A stretch of 25,087 nucleotides of DNA from Rhodoluna sp. (GCA_023260375.1 JALQVK010000030.1:1-25087), one strand, 5' to 3'; positions 7,258-15,699 are shown, counted from the first letter of the stretch. Made by a program: numbers and translations. The notes: generated by a model from the sequence alone, not told the origin.

Positions 7258-8136
7258 ATGTATCGCGCCATAGCAATCATTCTGTCTCTCCTTGCAGCCG
7301 TTGCTCTTGCCTTTGGTGCCCAATTCCAAAACGATTCCGTTGAAAAGAACGTTGACAAAGAAAAGGACGAAAAGCGTGGGGTTGGCCTCAGACACATTCT
7401 CGAATTGCTTAGAAATCCTCGATGGCTTGGCGGCATGAGCTTCCTGGTTTTAGGTGCCCTGTGTCAAATTGCCGCACTAACCATGGCGCCACTAATCGTT
7501 GTTCAACCAATCGGAGCCTTGGCTCTGGTAATCACGGCTCTTCTCAATGCGCGATCGACCAAGACACCAATTACCAAAGCAACTTGGATAGCCATTGCAC
7601 TCTGTAGTGGCGGCATCGCAACTTTCGTAAGTCTCGCAACAGGTATAGCCCAGGATCAAAGCGAATTATCTGACGCCAACCTGTATGTAATTCTGGGAAC
7701 TCTTGCTTTACTCCTCGTTGTTTTGGGTGCGGTTTTCTTGGTCCAACGGCAGAGAATGAGTGCTCTCACTTTTATTCTCGGAGCGGGTCTCTTGTATGGC
7801 TTACTGGCAACGTTGGTGAAATCGGTAATTCAGCGAATTCAACAATCACACTTTGAATGGCTAACGATTACGTGTTTGGTGGCAGCATTGTTAGCCATGG
7901 CTCTGGGAGGCTGGTTTGTTCAAAATGCTTATGCTTCCGGTCCGCCAGATTTAGTTATTGCGGGTTTGACCGTCATCGACCCAATGGTCGCAGTAACCAT
8001 TGGAATTATTGTCCTCGGTGAGGCTTCCTCTGCCAGCCCACTGATTTCTTTCGTTTTCGCAGCAAGCGGAGCGGTCGCAGTAATTGGCGTTTGGTTACTT
8101 TCTAGGGTTCACCCTGAGTTGAAGGCACAACGATGA
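7258..8136 (+). CDS. DMT-superfamily (EamA-like) membrane protein
   Basis: 292-residue integral membrane protein with about nine or ten hydrophobic segments. The arrangement resembles actinobacterial DMT proteins: a first helix (residues 3-21), then a charged cytoplasmic loop (residues 24-57, rich in Lys/Asp/Glu), then helix pairs. The loop PLIVVQPIGALALVITALLN (78-97) and the C-terminal IAGLTVIDPMVAVTIGIIVL region (about 238-257) are the recognisable repeat-like DMT elements. Substrate unknown. Start ATG 7258 has a good ribosome site (AGGAG, 5 nt spacing). Its TGA overlaps the ATG of the glycosyltransferase (ATGA), so the two are likely one unit, which hints at a link to envelope glycoconjugates. 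The linkage is observed; the functional link is inference. Confidence 0.75.
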   Translation: MYRAIAIILSLLAAVALAFGAQFQNDSVEKNVDKEKDEKRGVGLRHILELLRNPRWLGGMSFLVLGALCQIAALTMAPLIVVQPIGALALVITALLNARSTKTPITKATWIAIALCSGGIATFVSLATGIAQDQSELSDANLYVILGTLALLLVVLGAVFLVQRQRMSALTFILGAGLLYGLLATLVKSVIQRIQQSHFEWLTITCLVAALLAMALGGWFVQNAYASGPPDLVIAGLTVIDPMVAVTIGIIVLGEASSASPLISFVFAASGAVAVIGVWLLSRVHPELKAQR

Positions 8137-9560
8137 CTTCAATGACTGTCGTTATCGCATGCGATACTTTCGCACCGGACCACAACGGTACTGCTACCTT
8201 TTCGAAGAACTTAGCAGTGACCCTTCAAAGGCGAGGCTACGAGGTGCATGTAATCGCCCCTGCAACGTCAAAACTTTATGGAACCTTTAGAGAAAAACAT
8301 GACGATACTCCGATTATTGTTCACCGACTAAAGAGCTACCGTTTGCCTTTTCAGCCATCACAACGATTCGTAAATCCAATGAGATTAACTAATCGCGTGA
8401 ACGGCTTGCTTAGGGCCATTAAGCCCCAGGTTGTCCACATTCAATCACACATCAACATCGGTCATCATGCTGCTGCGGCGGCTCAACTAAATAAAATTCG
8501 TTTAATCGCCACGAGCCACATTGACGCCCAGAGTTTGGTTGAAAACGCAATCTTGGCACCGAAGTTTGTGAAGAACTTTCTGACCAAACTTCTACTGAAA
8601 GACGCCGCGAGGGTTTTCAAAGCCGCCGATGCCATTTCAGCTCCAACTAAACGAGCGGCCCAAATGCTTGAAAGTGCCGTGAGAGAGCTAAAAGTCTTGG
8701 CAATCTCTGGTGGAGTTGACGTAGATCTTTACAGTCACCTGCCTGAACCTTCTTTTAATTCGAAGAAACTGCTTTATGTTGGGCGTTTGGACCGTGAGAA
8801 GCACGTTTACATTTTGCTTGAAGCTCTCGCGCGACTTCCCAAAGATGCTGGTGTTACTTTGGAAATCGTTGGTGGTGGCTCTCAAGCGAACGAGCTGAAG
8901 GCCTTGGCTGGCGAATTGTCAATTGACGATGTGGTAACTTTCGCCGGCGAGTTATCAGACGAAGAAGTAATCAACAAACTAGGGGAGTCCTCTGCATTCG
9001 TGATGCCCTCTGTTCAAGAACTGCAATCGATGGCCACCTTAGAAGCAATGGCGTCTGGTCGCCCGATCATTGCCGCCAATGCAATGGCTCTACCTCACCT
9101 GGTGCATGAAGGTGAGAACGGTTTCTTGTTCAAACCAGATTCACCTTCAGATTTGGCTTCCAAGATAAGCAAACTTTTCGCCCTAACTTCGTCCGAGTTC
9201 GCAAAACTAAGCAGCGGTTCTAGGTTCCTCGTTGAAGCCCATGACCTAGCAGCAACCGTAGACGTCTACGAGCGCCTCTACAAAGGCTTAGAAGTAATTG
9301 AAACCACTCTGGATAATGATCCTGAGTATGAAGCCCCTATCTCAACCACAAAGCGTTTTGCTAATTTCGTTCGCCGTGGTTCAAAAAGTATAGAACGCGG
9401 CACCAATGGCGTAATTGAGCGACTTGGAGACGCTCGAGGATCTGTCGTTGAATCTTTCGCTGAAGTTCGTTTCTCGATCGAACGTCGCGGCCGAAGGGCA
9501 ACCAAGAAACTTAGTAACTCGCTTAGGCGCATTCTCAACAGCATTCGCAAGGACGACTAG
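8133..9560 (+). CDS. GT4 family glycosyltransferase with basic C-terminal extension
   Basis: GT-B fold retaining glycosyltransferase, 475 residues. The N-terminal domain shows the acceptor-side loop DTFAPDHNGTATFSKNL (about 11-27) and VVHIQSHINIGHHAA (100-114). The C-terminal domain shows YVGRLDREKH (R218 and K223, nucleotide-sugar phosphate contacts) and the EX7E motif E296-E304 followed by AMASGRPII. The overall pattern resembles the glycolipid-forming GT4 enzymes such as diacylglycerol glucosyl- or phosphatidylinositol mannosyltransferases. From about residue 400 a 75-residue tail rich in Arg, Lys and Ser follows, not part of the GT fold. It could bind the membrane. ATG 8133 overlaps the upstream stop; Met4 (8142) is an alternative start. 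Sugar and acceptor are unknown. Confidence 0.88.
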   Translation: MTSMTVVIACDTFAPDHNGTATFSKNLAVTLQRRGYEVHVIAPATSKLYGTFREKHDDTPIIVHRLKSYRLPFQPSQRFVNPMRLTNRVNGLLRAIKPQVVHIQSHINIGHHAAAAAQLNKIRLIATSHIDAQSLVENAILAPKFVKNFLTKLLLKDAARVFKAADAISAPTKRAAQMLESAVRELKVLAISGGVDVDLYSHLPEPSFNSKKLLYVGRLDREKHVYILLEALARLPKDAGVTLEIVGGGSQANELKALAGELSIDDVVTFAGELSDEEVINKLGESSAFVMPSVQELQSMATLEAMASGRPIIAANAMALPHLVHEGENGFLFKPDSPSDLASKISKLFALTSSEFAKLSSGSRFLVEAHDLAATVDVYERLYKGLEVIETTLDNDPEYEAPISTTKRFANFVRRGSKSIERGTNGVIERLGDARGSVVESFAEVRFSIERRGRRATKKLSNSLRRILNSIRKDD

Positions 9561-9563
9561 GCT
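9558..9563 (+). promoter_or_regulatory. Candidate -10 element (TAGGCT) for the tRNA at 9579
   Basis: TAGGCT starts on the stop codon of the glycosyltransferase gene and ends 15 nt before the mature tRNA 5' end. A TCAACA stands 17 bp upstream (9535-9540), a weak -35. Pattern match only. Confidence 0.35.
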
Positions 9564-9578
9564 AGTTACTTGTGACTA

Positions 9579-9652
9579 GGGGAGTTAGCTCAGCCGGTTA
9601 GAGCAGCGGACTCATAATCCGTCGGTCACGGGTTCAAGTCCCGTACTCCCCA
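9579..9652 (+). tRNA. tRNA with CAU anticodon (elongator Met or Ile2)
   Basis: Full cloverleaf: acceptor GGGGAGT/ACTCCCC, D-stem GCTC/GAGC, anticodon stem GCGGA/TCCGT with loop CTCATAA (anticodon CAT at 9613-9615), T-stem ACGGG/CCCGT with loop TTCAAGT, discriminator A. No CCA is encoded, unlike the tRNA-Asn in this window. The perfect G1-C72 pair excludes initiator tRNA, which has an unpaired first position. The choice between elongator Met and Ile2 (lysidine-modified CAU) cannot be settled by eye; the GACTCATAATC anticodon arm is seen in both classes. Confidence 0.93.
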
Positions 9653-9667
9653 CAAGGATTACTTGGT

Positions 9668-10900
9668 TCAGTCGTTGAACTTAGCCTCTAGGTTTCTCAC
9701 CTGAGGCACGAGAAGGCAACCGATGATCGCCGCGACGGAGATGCCGGCCCCAATCATGAGAGTTTGGTCAATGCCGATTGCGACTGCAACAGGACCCGCG
9801 ATAATGACGCCGATCGGACCGAAAACGTACGATCCGAAAGAGTCGTAGGAATTGACACGGGACAACGATTCCGCTGGAACATTTTGTTGAATTGTGGTCG
9901 ACCAAACCACGTAGAAGAGATCCACCGACAGCCCAAACGCCGTGGCCGCTAAGAGAACGCCGATGATGGGGAAGTGGCTTCCAAATACGAAGAGAAATAG
10001 TGGCTCGGTCAGCATCAAAAGCATGACCATTCGGAGTGGATACTTCGGTCGTGCCTTGTTTGCCACCACGGTTCCGAGGATGAAGCCAAGGCTCATGAAT
10101 CCTAAAATCAGACCCCAGCCGGCCGCTCCGTTGTAGTGTTTCATGGACTGCAGTGCGCCGAGTACAGCCCACACCGCTTCAAAGCTCATGTTTATGAATG
10201 CGAAAGCAACCACTACTGCCACTAACCAAGTTCGTGACCTGAATTCATTCCAGCCCAGCTTGATTTCCTGGATGAATTTGACTTTTTCGCCTTGTTCAAC
10301 CTGACCTTTTTGGGGGAGTTTCGAAAGCGGATACACCATTGCTCCTGCAATTAGGAAGGAAATGGCGTCAACAGCCAATGCCCAACCAATTCCGAAATAA
10401 AGGACGACAAAGCCACCGCTTGCGGTACCAATCATGAACGCCAAGTTCGAACCGAAACCAATCGCCGAATTGGCGCTCTGAAGTTTCTCTTCTGGCACGA
10501 TAATCGGCGTAAGACCCGCAAAAGCAGGGTACCAAATTCCGTTTAGTAACCCAGAGAGCAGGCCAACTATAACGAGCAACCAAACGCTTGGTGATCCAGA
10601 AATGAATGACCAAGCGGATATGAGAATTAGACCTCCAAGCCAAATGTCACTTAGACCCATAACCTTGGCGCGCCCATATTTGTCGGCGATGGTTCCACCA
10701 ACGATCAGTAGAAAAATAATCGGCAAAGTACGAGCACCTTGAACCAGGCTTAGTGAGCCAGCGTTTGCTCCATCAATTCCGAGAACGCCGAAGGCAAGGG
10801 CAACTGGAGAAATTCCATTTCCTAGGTTGGAAATAGTTCTTGCAGCAAAAAATTGGTAAAACTTAGGAATCCCACGTAGGTCTCTCAACGTCTTTATCAA
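9668..10900 (-). CDS. MFS transporter, EntS-like (MFS_3) exporter
   Basis: About 410 residues with some 12 hydrophobic segments, a major facilitator predicted to export an unknown small molecule by proton antiport. The beginning FYQFFAARTISNLGNGISPVAL and the following loop VGGTIADKYGRAKVM (the MFS signature between helices 2 and 3) match the EntS/MFS_3 branch. The start is placed at TTG 10900, which forms a TTGA overlap with the thymidine kinase stop and has AGG about 10 nt upstream. Another TTG at 10939, inside tdk, would add 13 residues. Translational coupling to tdk is likely. There is no obvious substrate clue; drug or metabolite efflux is only a family-level inference. Confidence 0.82.
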   Translation of the reverse strand: MIKTLRDLRGIPKFYQFFAARTISNLGNGISPVALAFGVLGIDGANAGSLSLVQGARTLPIIFLLIVGGTIADKYGRAKVMGLSDIWLGGLILISAWSFISGSPSVWLLVIVGLLSGLLNGIWYPAFAGLTPIIVPEEKLQSANSAIGFGSNLAFMIGTASGGFVVLYFGIGWALAVDAISFLIAGAMVYPLSKLPQKGQVEQGEKVKFIQEIKLGWNEFRSRTWLVAVVVAFAFINMSFEAVWAVLGALQSMKHYNGAAGWGLILGFMSLGFILGTVVANKARPKYPLRMVMLLMLTEPLFLFVFGSHFPIIGVLLAATAFGLSVDLFYVVWSTTIQQNVPAESLSRVNSYDSFGSYVFGPIGVIIAGPVAVAIGIDQTLMIGAGISVAAIIGCLLVPQVRNLEAKFND

Positions 10901-11487
10901 GTGGTTTTGCCTAGCTTTTGGTAATAGCAACTTGGGCAAAGTGATTCGTAGGTAACTTCATCACCGTCAATGGCAACTTGGTCGCCGTCGAAAACGAATT
11001 CACCATTCTTGAGGCGAGCGTTGAACATTGCCTTTCTGCCACAACGGCAAATTGTCTTTAGTTCTTCCAAGCTGTGAGCTATTTCAAGCAGTCGAATACT
11101 GCCAGGGAATCCGTTGGTTAGGAAGTCGGTTCGAATACCGTATGCGAGAACCGGAATGCCATCGATAACAGCAATTTCCATGGCTTGATCAACTTGGTCT
11201 CTCGTCAAAAATTGAGCTTCGTCGATAAGTAAACAATCGATCTTTAGCCCTCTAGCCTTGGATTCTTGCAGAAGTTTTTTACGAAGATTTTCCGCAGGCA
11301 GAATAAGGAAATCAACGTCCCTGACCATTCCGAGTCGGCTGACGACTTTACCATCGCCTTTGGTGTCAACGGCTGGCTTCACGATCAGCACTTTTTGACC
11401 ACGTTCTTCATAGTTGTAGGCAACCTGAAGCATGGCAGTGCTCTTACCGCTGTTCATTGCTCCGTGACGGAAATACAGTTTTCCCAT
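10897..11487 (-). CDS. tdk: Thymidine kinase (type II)
   Basis: Phosphorylates thymidine (deoxyuridine) with ATP for salvage into dTTP. 196 residues. Walker A HGAMNSGKST (8-17), the DEAQFL Mg/catalytic motif (about 89-94), and a C-terminal structural zinc site formed by CRCG and CPSC (last 60 residues) define the TK1-like family. The loop YESLCPSC close to the C-terminus is part of the lasso that binds the nucleoside. ATG 11487 has an AGGAC ribosome site. An extended -10 (TGC-TAGACT) lies upstream after the qcrB terminator, so the gene starts its own unit, continuing into the MFS gene through a TTGA overlap. Together with dgt in this window it handles deoxynucleotide supply. Confidence 0.95.
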   Translation of the reverse strand: MGKLYFRHGAMNSGKSTAMLQVAYNYEERGQKVLIVKPAVDTKGDGKVVSRLGMVRDVDFLILPAENLRKKLLQESKARGLKIDCLLIDEAQFLTRDQVDQAMEIAVIDGIPVLAYGIRTDFLTNGFPGSIRLLEIAHSLEELKTICRCGRKAMFNARLKNGEFVFDGDQVAIDGDEVTYESLCPSCYYQKLGKTT

Positions 11488-11508
11488 TTCGTCCTACTTT
11501 CATTGAGG

Positions 11509-11517
11509 AGTCTAGCA
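11509..11517 (-). promoter_or_regulatory. Extended -10 promoter for tdk
   Basis: Read on the minus strand, TGC is followed by TAGACT, an extended -10, with the expected start about 15 nt before the tdk ATG at 11487. It lies just downstream of the qcrB terminator, where a promoter for the next unit would be expected. No -35 was identified. Confidence 0.45.
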
Positions 11518-11523
11518 ACGCAC

Positions 11524-11567
11524 GAGTTAAAAGAGTTGAGGCACCCAGATTTCTCTGAATGCCTCAA
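11524..11567 (-). terminator. Intrinsic terminator of the ctaE-qcrCAB unit
   Basis: On the minus strand, 12 nt after the qcrB stop, an 8-bp stem TTGAGGCA/TGCCTCAA (outer arms 11536-11543 and 11560-11567) is extended across a 2x2 mismatch by an inner stem CAGA/TCTG with a four-base loop. It is followed by CTCTTTTAACTC (11524-11535), a short U-tract. The position between qcrB and tdk suits a respiratory-operon terminator. Confidence 0.75.
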
Positions 11568-11578
11568 ACAGCTATTGT

Positions 11579-13186
11579 TTAGTGAAGTTCTGCGTGATGT
11601 TTTGCAGCTTCAAGTTCGGTCTTGCTAACCGGGCTCACTCGGTCCTCGAAGAACATCTTCGAAAGGGCAGAGCGGATTCGAGCACGAATGGTAATTACTC
11701 CATTAGCGTTAGGTCGGGCAAGAGTTGGGGCATATTCCTTGAAGTCGGTTAGCTTCCAAATCTGGTAGACGTCTGCTTGCTCGTGCACTTCAACGTATTC
11801 ACCGTGAGGTAGACGAACTATGCGACCGCTTTCATGGCCGTGTAGCACGATTTCACGGTCTTTACGCTGCAATGACAGGCAAAGACGCTTGGTTACAAAG
11901 TACGCCGCGACCGGTGCTACGAACAGCAAAATCTGCATGGTCGTAAGAACCTGGTTTAGCGACATCTTGAAGTTGGTAGCGATCAAGTCGGTACCCGCCC
12001 CAGCCCATAAGACGGCGTAGAAAGTGACACCTGCAGCACCGATTGCGGTGCGAGTTGGTGCGTTACGTGGACGGTCAAGCACGTGGTGTTCGCGCTTGTC
12101 GCCGGTGATCCAGCCCTCAATAAATGGATAGACGGCTACGACGCCGAGCAGACCAACACCAACGATCATTGGAAGCAAAATGTTCCAAGAAACGGTAGCG
12201 CCGTTTACGACGGTCTCGATACCTGTTGGTGCCAGACGAAGCGCTCCATCAAGGAAGCCGATGTACCAGTCCGGCTGGGTACCAGCTGAAACAGGAGATG
12301 GGTCGTAGCTACCGTAGTTCCAAACCGGGTTGATTGTTACGAACGCTGCTGTAAGCATGATCACACCGAAGACGATGAAGAAGAATCCACCGGCCTTGGC
12401 AACATATACAGGCATTAGCGGGTAACCAACAACGTTGGTGTCTTTCTTGCCTGGACCTGAGTAGTGGGTGTGTTTGTGAATTACGACCATAAATAGGTGC
12501 ACTACCAAGAACACTAGGATGAGCGCCGGAACAATCATGATGTGAAGACTGTAGAGGCGAGGCACGATTTGGTTACCTGGGAACTCTCCACCGAACAGTA
12601 GGGAAGAGGTGTAAGAACCGATCCAAGGAAGACCCTTTAGCATTCCGTCGATGATTCGAAGACCATTGCCCGAAAGTAGGTCGTCAGGAAGCGAGTAACC
12701 AGTAAAGCCGCCGGCCATACCAAGCACGAACAGCATGAAACCAACCACCCAGTTAATTTCACGTGGCTTACGGAACGCACCGGTAAAGAACACGCGAAGC
12801 ATGTGTAGTCCGGCGGCTGCGACGAATAGCAGTGCGGACCAGTGGTGAACCTGGCGCATTAGCAAGCCGCCGCGAACCTCAAACGATATATCCAATGTCG
12901 ATGCGTAGGCGCTGGACATGTGGGCACCCTTTAGTGGACCAAAAACACCGTCGTAGGTGGTTTCAGCCATAGTTGGGTTGAAGAAGAAAGTTAGAAAGGT
13001 ACCCGAGAGCAGCAATACCAAGAAACTGTAGAGCGCCACTTCACCGAGCATGAATGACCAGTGGTCAGGGAAGATCTTGCGACCAAACTCCTTAACGATA
13101 CCGGCAATGCCTACTCGCTCGTCCAGGTAATTTGCGGTACCAGCGAGGAAACCGCCCTTTTTCTTTGAAGTTACTGCGTTACTCAT
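11579..13186 (-). CDS. qcrB: Cytochrome bc1 complex cytochrome b subunit QcrB
   Basis: Membrane subunit of menaquinol:cytochrome c reductase that carries both b hemes and the quinol sites. 535 residues with a long C-terminal hydrophilic tail (after about 415), as in actinobacteria. Heme ligands are H114 and H128 in RQVHHW and GLHMLR, and H215 and H230 in LYSLHIM and FLVVHLF. The 14/15 spacing fits the Gram-positive/b6f style. The quinol-oxidation loop reads PDWY, the actinobacterial counterpart of PEWY. Start ATG 13186 overlaps the qcrA stop (ATGA). It is last in the unit and followed by a strong terminator. It acts with QcrA, QcrC and the aa3 oxidase (CtaE here) as a likely supercomplex, known in related actinobacteria. 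Confidence 0.97.
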   Translation of the reverse strand: MSNAVTSKKKGGFLAGTANYLDERVGIAGIVKEFGRKIFPDHWSFMLGEVALYSFLVLLLSGTFLTFFFNPTMAETTYDGVFGPLKGAHMSSAYASTLDISFEVRGGLLMRQVHHWSALLFVAAAGLHMLRVFFTGAFRKPREINWVVGFMLFVLGMAGGFTGYSLPDDLLSGNGLRIIDGMLKGLPWIGSYTSSLLFGGEFPGNQIVPRLYSLHIMIVPALILVFLVVHLFMVVIHKHTHYSGPGKKDTNVVGYPLMPVYVAKAGGFFFIVFGVIMLTAAFVTINPVWNYGSYDPSPVSAGTQPDWYIGFLDGALRLAPTGIETVVNGATVSWNILLPMIVGVGLLGVVAVYPFIEGWITGDKREHHVLDRPRNAPTRTAIGAAGVTFYAVLWAGAGTDLIATNFKMSLNQVLTTMQILLFVAPVAAYFVTKRLCLSLQRKDREIVLHGHESGRIVRLPHGEYVEVHEQADVYQIWKLTDFKEYAPTLARPNANGVITIRARIRSALSKMFFEDRVSPVSKTELEAAKHHAELH

Positions 13187-14241
13187 GCCTTACGCTCCCA
13201 GAAGCTTGGACCAACAGGTTCGGCGAAATCGCCTGGTGCAACTAAATAGCCTTCAGCGTCAACTTCAATCTTCAATTGCGGAAGAGGACGTGTCGCTGGA
13301 CCGAAAACGACCTTGCAGTCTTCAGCCAAGTCGAAGGTTGACTGGTGGCAAGGGCAAAGCAGGTGGTGGGTGTGCTGCTCGTAAAGCGCAACCGGGCAAC
13401 CAACGTGAGTACAAATCTTGGAGTATGCCACGATGCCGTCGTAGCCCCATTCACGCTCTTTGTCGTTCTTGATTTCGCTTGGGTCGAGACGCACCAGAAG
13501 AACTGCGGCTTTTGCCTTTTCGTTCAACATGTGAGGAGCCTCGAGTTTTTCAAGACCTTCTGGAATGACGTGGAATACTGAGCCGATCTGCACATCGGAG
13601 GCCTTGATTGGGGTGCCGTCTGGGTCGCGAGCAAGGCGAGTGTTCTTCTTAGCGCCCCACATCGTGTGACGAAGTGAGTCCTTTGGGTTTGGACCTAGGT
13701 CGGAGAAAAGAACGATGGCTGGAATTGGAAACAGGGCAAGTGCTCCGTAAAGGGTTCTACGAATGAGCTTGCGACGTGAGAAGCCAGATTCTTGATCAGC
13801 TAGGCGGATGACCTCTAGGGCTGCGGCTCGAACCTCTTCGGTGCCTCTAGTCTGGTGGCGTTCTTCGGAGACCTCAGCATCAGGCATCAGAGTCTTTGCC
13901 CAGTGGACAGCACCAATACCAATTCCAAACAATCCAAGCGAGATACCTAGGCCTAGGAAGAGGGTGTTAATTCTCAAAGAGCTTGCGTTCGTGTCATCAA
14001 AAGGGAAAGCGTAGTAAGCCCAGATCGCAAAGATGCTACCAAGAATCGAAATAGCAAAAAGCAAAGCGACTTGACGTGCGGCAGCCTTTTCGTGCTTCAC
14101 ACTCTTGTCGGTCATGCGAACGCGGTGTGGTTCGATTCCTGGGTCGCTGATCTTGTCTTCGGTGATTACCGCAAGACCAGTTGCGTAGTCATGCTCCGCC
14201 ACTTCTTCGTGCTTCGCGACTTCCTTGGAGTTTTTAGCCAC
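13183..14241 (-). CDS. qcrA: Rieske iron-sulfur subunit QcrA
   Basis: Rieske subunit of the bc1 complex, passing electrons from menaquinol to the cytochrome c domain. 352 residues: a charged N-terminus, hydrophobic segments at about 57-80, 92-112 and 163-180 (the actinobacterial three-segment type), and then the Rieske domain. The 2Fe-2S ligands are in CTHVGC (277-282) and CPCHQS (296-301). Directly before the third segment stands SRRKLI (155-160), a twin-arginine motif. In actinobacterial Rieske proteins the last membrane segment is known to need the Tat system; tatA and tatC are in this window. The start is GTG 14241, with AAGGAAAG about 9 nt upstream. The stop overlaps qcrB. Confidence 0.96.
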   Translation of the reverse strand: MAKNSKEVAKHEEVAEHDYATGLAVITEDKISDPGIEPHRVRMTDKSVKHEKAAARQVALLFAISILGSIFAIWAYYAFPFDDTNASSLRINTLFLGLGISLGLFGIGIGAVHWAKTLMPDAEVSEERHQTRGTEEVRAAALEVIRLADQESGFSRRKLIRRTLYGALALFPIPAIVLFSDLGPNPKDSLRHTMWGAKKNTRLARDPDGTPIKASDVQIGSVFHVIPEGLEKLEAPHMLNEKAKAAVLLVRLDPSEIKNDKEREWGYDGIVAYSKICTHVGCPVALYEQHTHHLLCPCHQSTFDLAEDCKVVFGPATRPLPQLKIEVDAEGYLVAPGDFAEPVGPSFWERKA

Positions 14242-14265
14242 TTGGGTTTCTTTCCTTATGTCCGG

Positions 14266-15057
14266 TTAGTTCGACTTGGCGCCAAGCCAGATAGTGATGA
14301 CAACAATTCCACCGAGCATGGCCAACCATGCAATTAAACCTTCGGCTACTGGCCCTAAATTCCCCAATTCGTCGCCACCTACAGATGGATTTTCTTGAAC
14401 GTACTGCAAGTAGGTGATGATGTCGGTCTTGTCGGCAGGGGAGAGGTTGCTGTTCGAGAACACTGGCATGTTCTGCGGACCGGTAACCATTGCTTCGTAA
14501 ATGTGCTTAGCACTTGTGTTTCGTAGGCTTGGAGCATATTTACCTTGAGTCAGGGCACCACCCGCACCTACAGCGTTGTGGCACATGGCACAGTTGATTC
14601 GGAAAAGTTCTCCACCGTGTGAAGCATTACCAGTTTGGGCAAGGTATGCCTCGGTAGGTACTTCAGGACCAGGTGCCAACGACGCCACGTAAGCAGCTAG
14701 TGCATCGATGTCTTCCTGTTTGAACTGAACAGGCTTTACCTGTAGTTGTGGGCCAGAGGCCTGACCAGGCATGCGGCCAGTTCCAACCTGGAAGTCGACC
14801 GATGCGGCACCAACACCGATTAGCGATGGCGCATTTGCAGTACCTTCGGCGTTCTTACCGTGGCAACTAGCGCAGTTGGCTAGGAAGAGCTTCTTTCCGG
14901 TGTCGATAGTTGCTTGATCGACCTCAGCTTTGGCGCTTGAGGTAACTGCTGCAGTAGCAGCAACGTAGGAGCCACCACTAACAAGCAAACCTGCAAGTAC
15001 AACGATTACTGCAGCTAGTGGGCTTCTGCGTGAAAACTTCTTGGTTCTAATTGCCAT
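14266..15057 (-). CDS. qcrC: Diheme cytochrome c subunit QcrC
   Basis: Cytochrome c subunit of the actinobacterial bc1 complex; it replaces a soluble cytochrome c by wiring bc1 directly to the oxidase. 263 residues: an N-terminal membrane anchor (13-36) preceded by basic residues, and two c-type heme sites, CASCH (62-66) and CAMCH (156-160). Likely axial Met residues are in GRMP (about 96) and NMPVF (about 197). A C-terminal membrane segment (about 236-258) follows. Start ATG 15057 with GAGAGA about 10 nt upstream. It lies 18 nt after ctaE and 24 nt before qcrA. No heme-lyase genes are seen in the window. Confidence 0.96.
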   Translation of the reverse strand: MAIRTKKFSRRSPLAAVIVVLAGLLVSGGSYVAATAAVTSSAKAEVDQATIDTGKKLFLANCASCHGKNAEGTANAPSLIGVGAASVDFQVGTGRMPGQASGPQLQVKPVQFKQEDIDALAAYVASLAPGPEVPTEAYLAQTGNASHGGELFRINCAMCHNAVGAGGALTQGKYAPSLRNTSAKHIYEAMVTGPQNMPVFSNSNLSPADKTDIITYLQYVQENPSVGGDELGNLGPVAEGLIAWLAMLGGIVVITIWLGAKSN

Positions 15058-15075
15058 TTTCGTTTCTCTCGTTGC

Positions 15076-15693
15076 TTACTTCAGTACGTAAATGATCAGG
15101 AAGAGGCCAACCCAGACGACGTCTACGAAGTGCCAGTAATAAGAAACGACGATTGATGCCGTCGCTTCGGCGTGACCAAACTTGCGTGCTGCAAATGTGC
15201 GACCAACGACCATGAGCATTGCAATAAGACCACCGGTTACGTGCAATGCGTGGAATCCAGTGGTGATGTAGAAGGCGCTCGCGTACGAGTTCGAATCGAA
15301 GGCAACGTTTTCCGAAATGAGGTTTGCATACTCCCAAACCTGGCCAGAAACGAAGATTGCTCCAAGTACATATGACACCAAGAACCACTCGACCATTCCC
15401 CACTTCATAGGGGAGAGGCCAGTTGCTCGAGGCTGCATGCGCTCTGCAGCAAAGACACCAAACTGTGCGGTAAATGAAGATGCGACCAAGATCAGGGTGT
15501 TGATTAGCGCGAAAGGTACGCTTAACTTTTCGGTTTCCGCGTGCCAAAGAGCTGGGGAAGCGGTACGGAGGCTGAAGTACATCGCGAACAGGGCTGCGAA
15601 GAACATAACTTCACTGCCGAGCCAGACAATGGTTCCTACCGATGTTGGGCTGGGGCGATTGATTTGCTTTGAACTAGCTGTGGTCGCAGTCAT
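15076..15693 (-). CDS. ctaE: Cytochrome c oxidase subunit III
   Basis: Subunit III of the aa3-type cytochrome c oxidase, 205 residues with about five membrane segments, the normal short form in actinobacteria. The segment [20 protein letters not shown] (20-39) holds the conserved Glu of the family. The end shows [10 protein letters not shown] and [15 protein letters not shown], the conserved His-rich segments. Start ATG 15693 is chosen because family similarity begins there and a TATGAT element ends exactly 6 nt upstream. An upstream in-frame start at 15858 would lie within trpD. First gene of the ctaE-qcrC-qcrA-qcrB unit, divergent from trpD, an order also found in mycobacteria. Confidence 0.95.
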   Translation of the reverse strand: MTATTASSKQINRPSPTSVGTIVWLGSEVMFFAALFAMYFSLRTASPALWHAETEKLSVPFALINTLILVASSFTAQFGVFAAERMQPRATGLSPMKWGMVEWFLVSYVLGAIFVSGQVWEYANLISENVAFDSNSYASAFYITTGFHALHVTGGLIAMLMVVGRTFAARKFGHAEATASIVVSYYWHFVDVVWVGLFLIIYVLK

Positions 15694-15699
15694 AACTAA

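Noticed and set aside
9666..9680. Small inverted repeat GTTCA/TGAAC after the CAU tRNA
   Set aside because: Five-base stem without a T-tract on either strand; not a convincing terminator.
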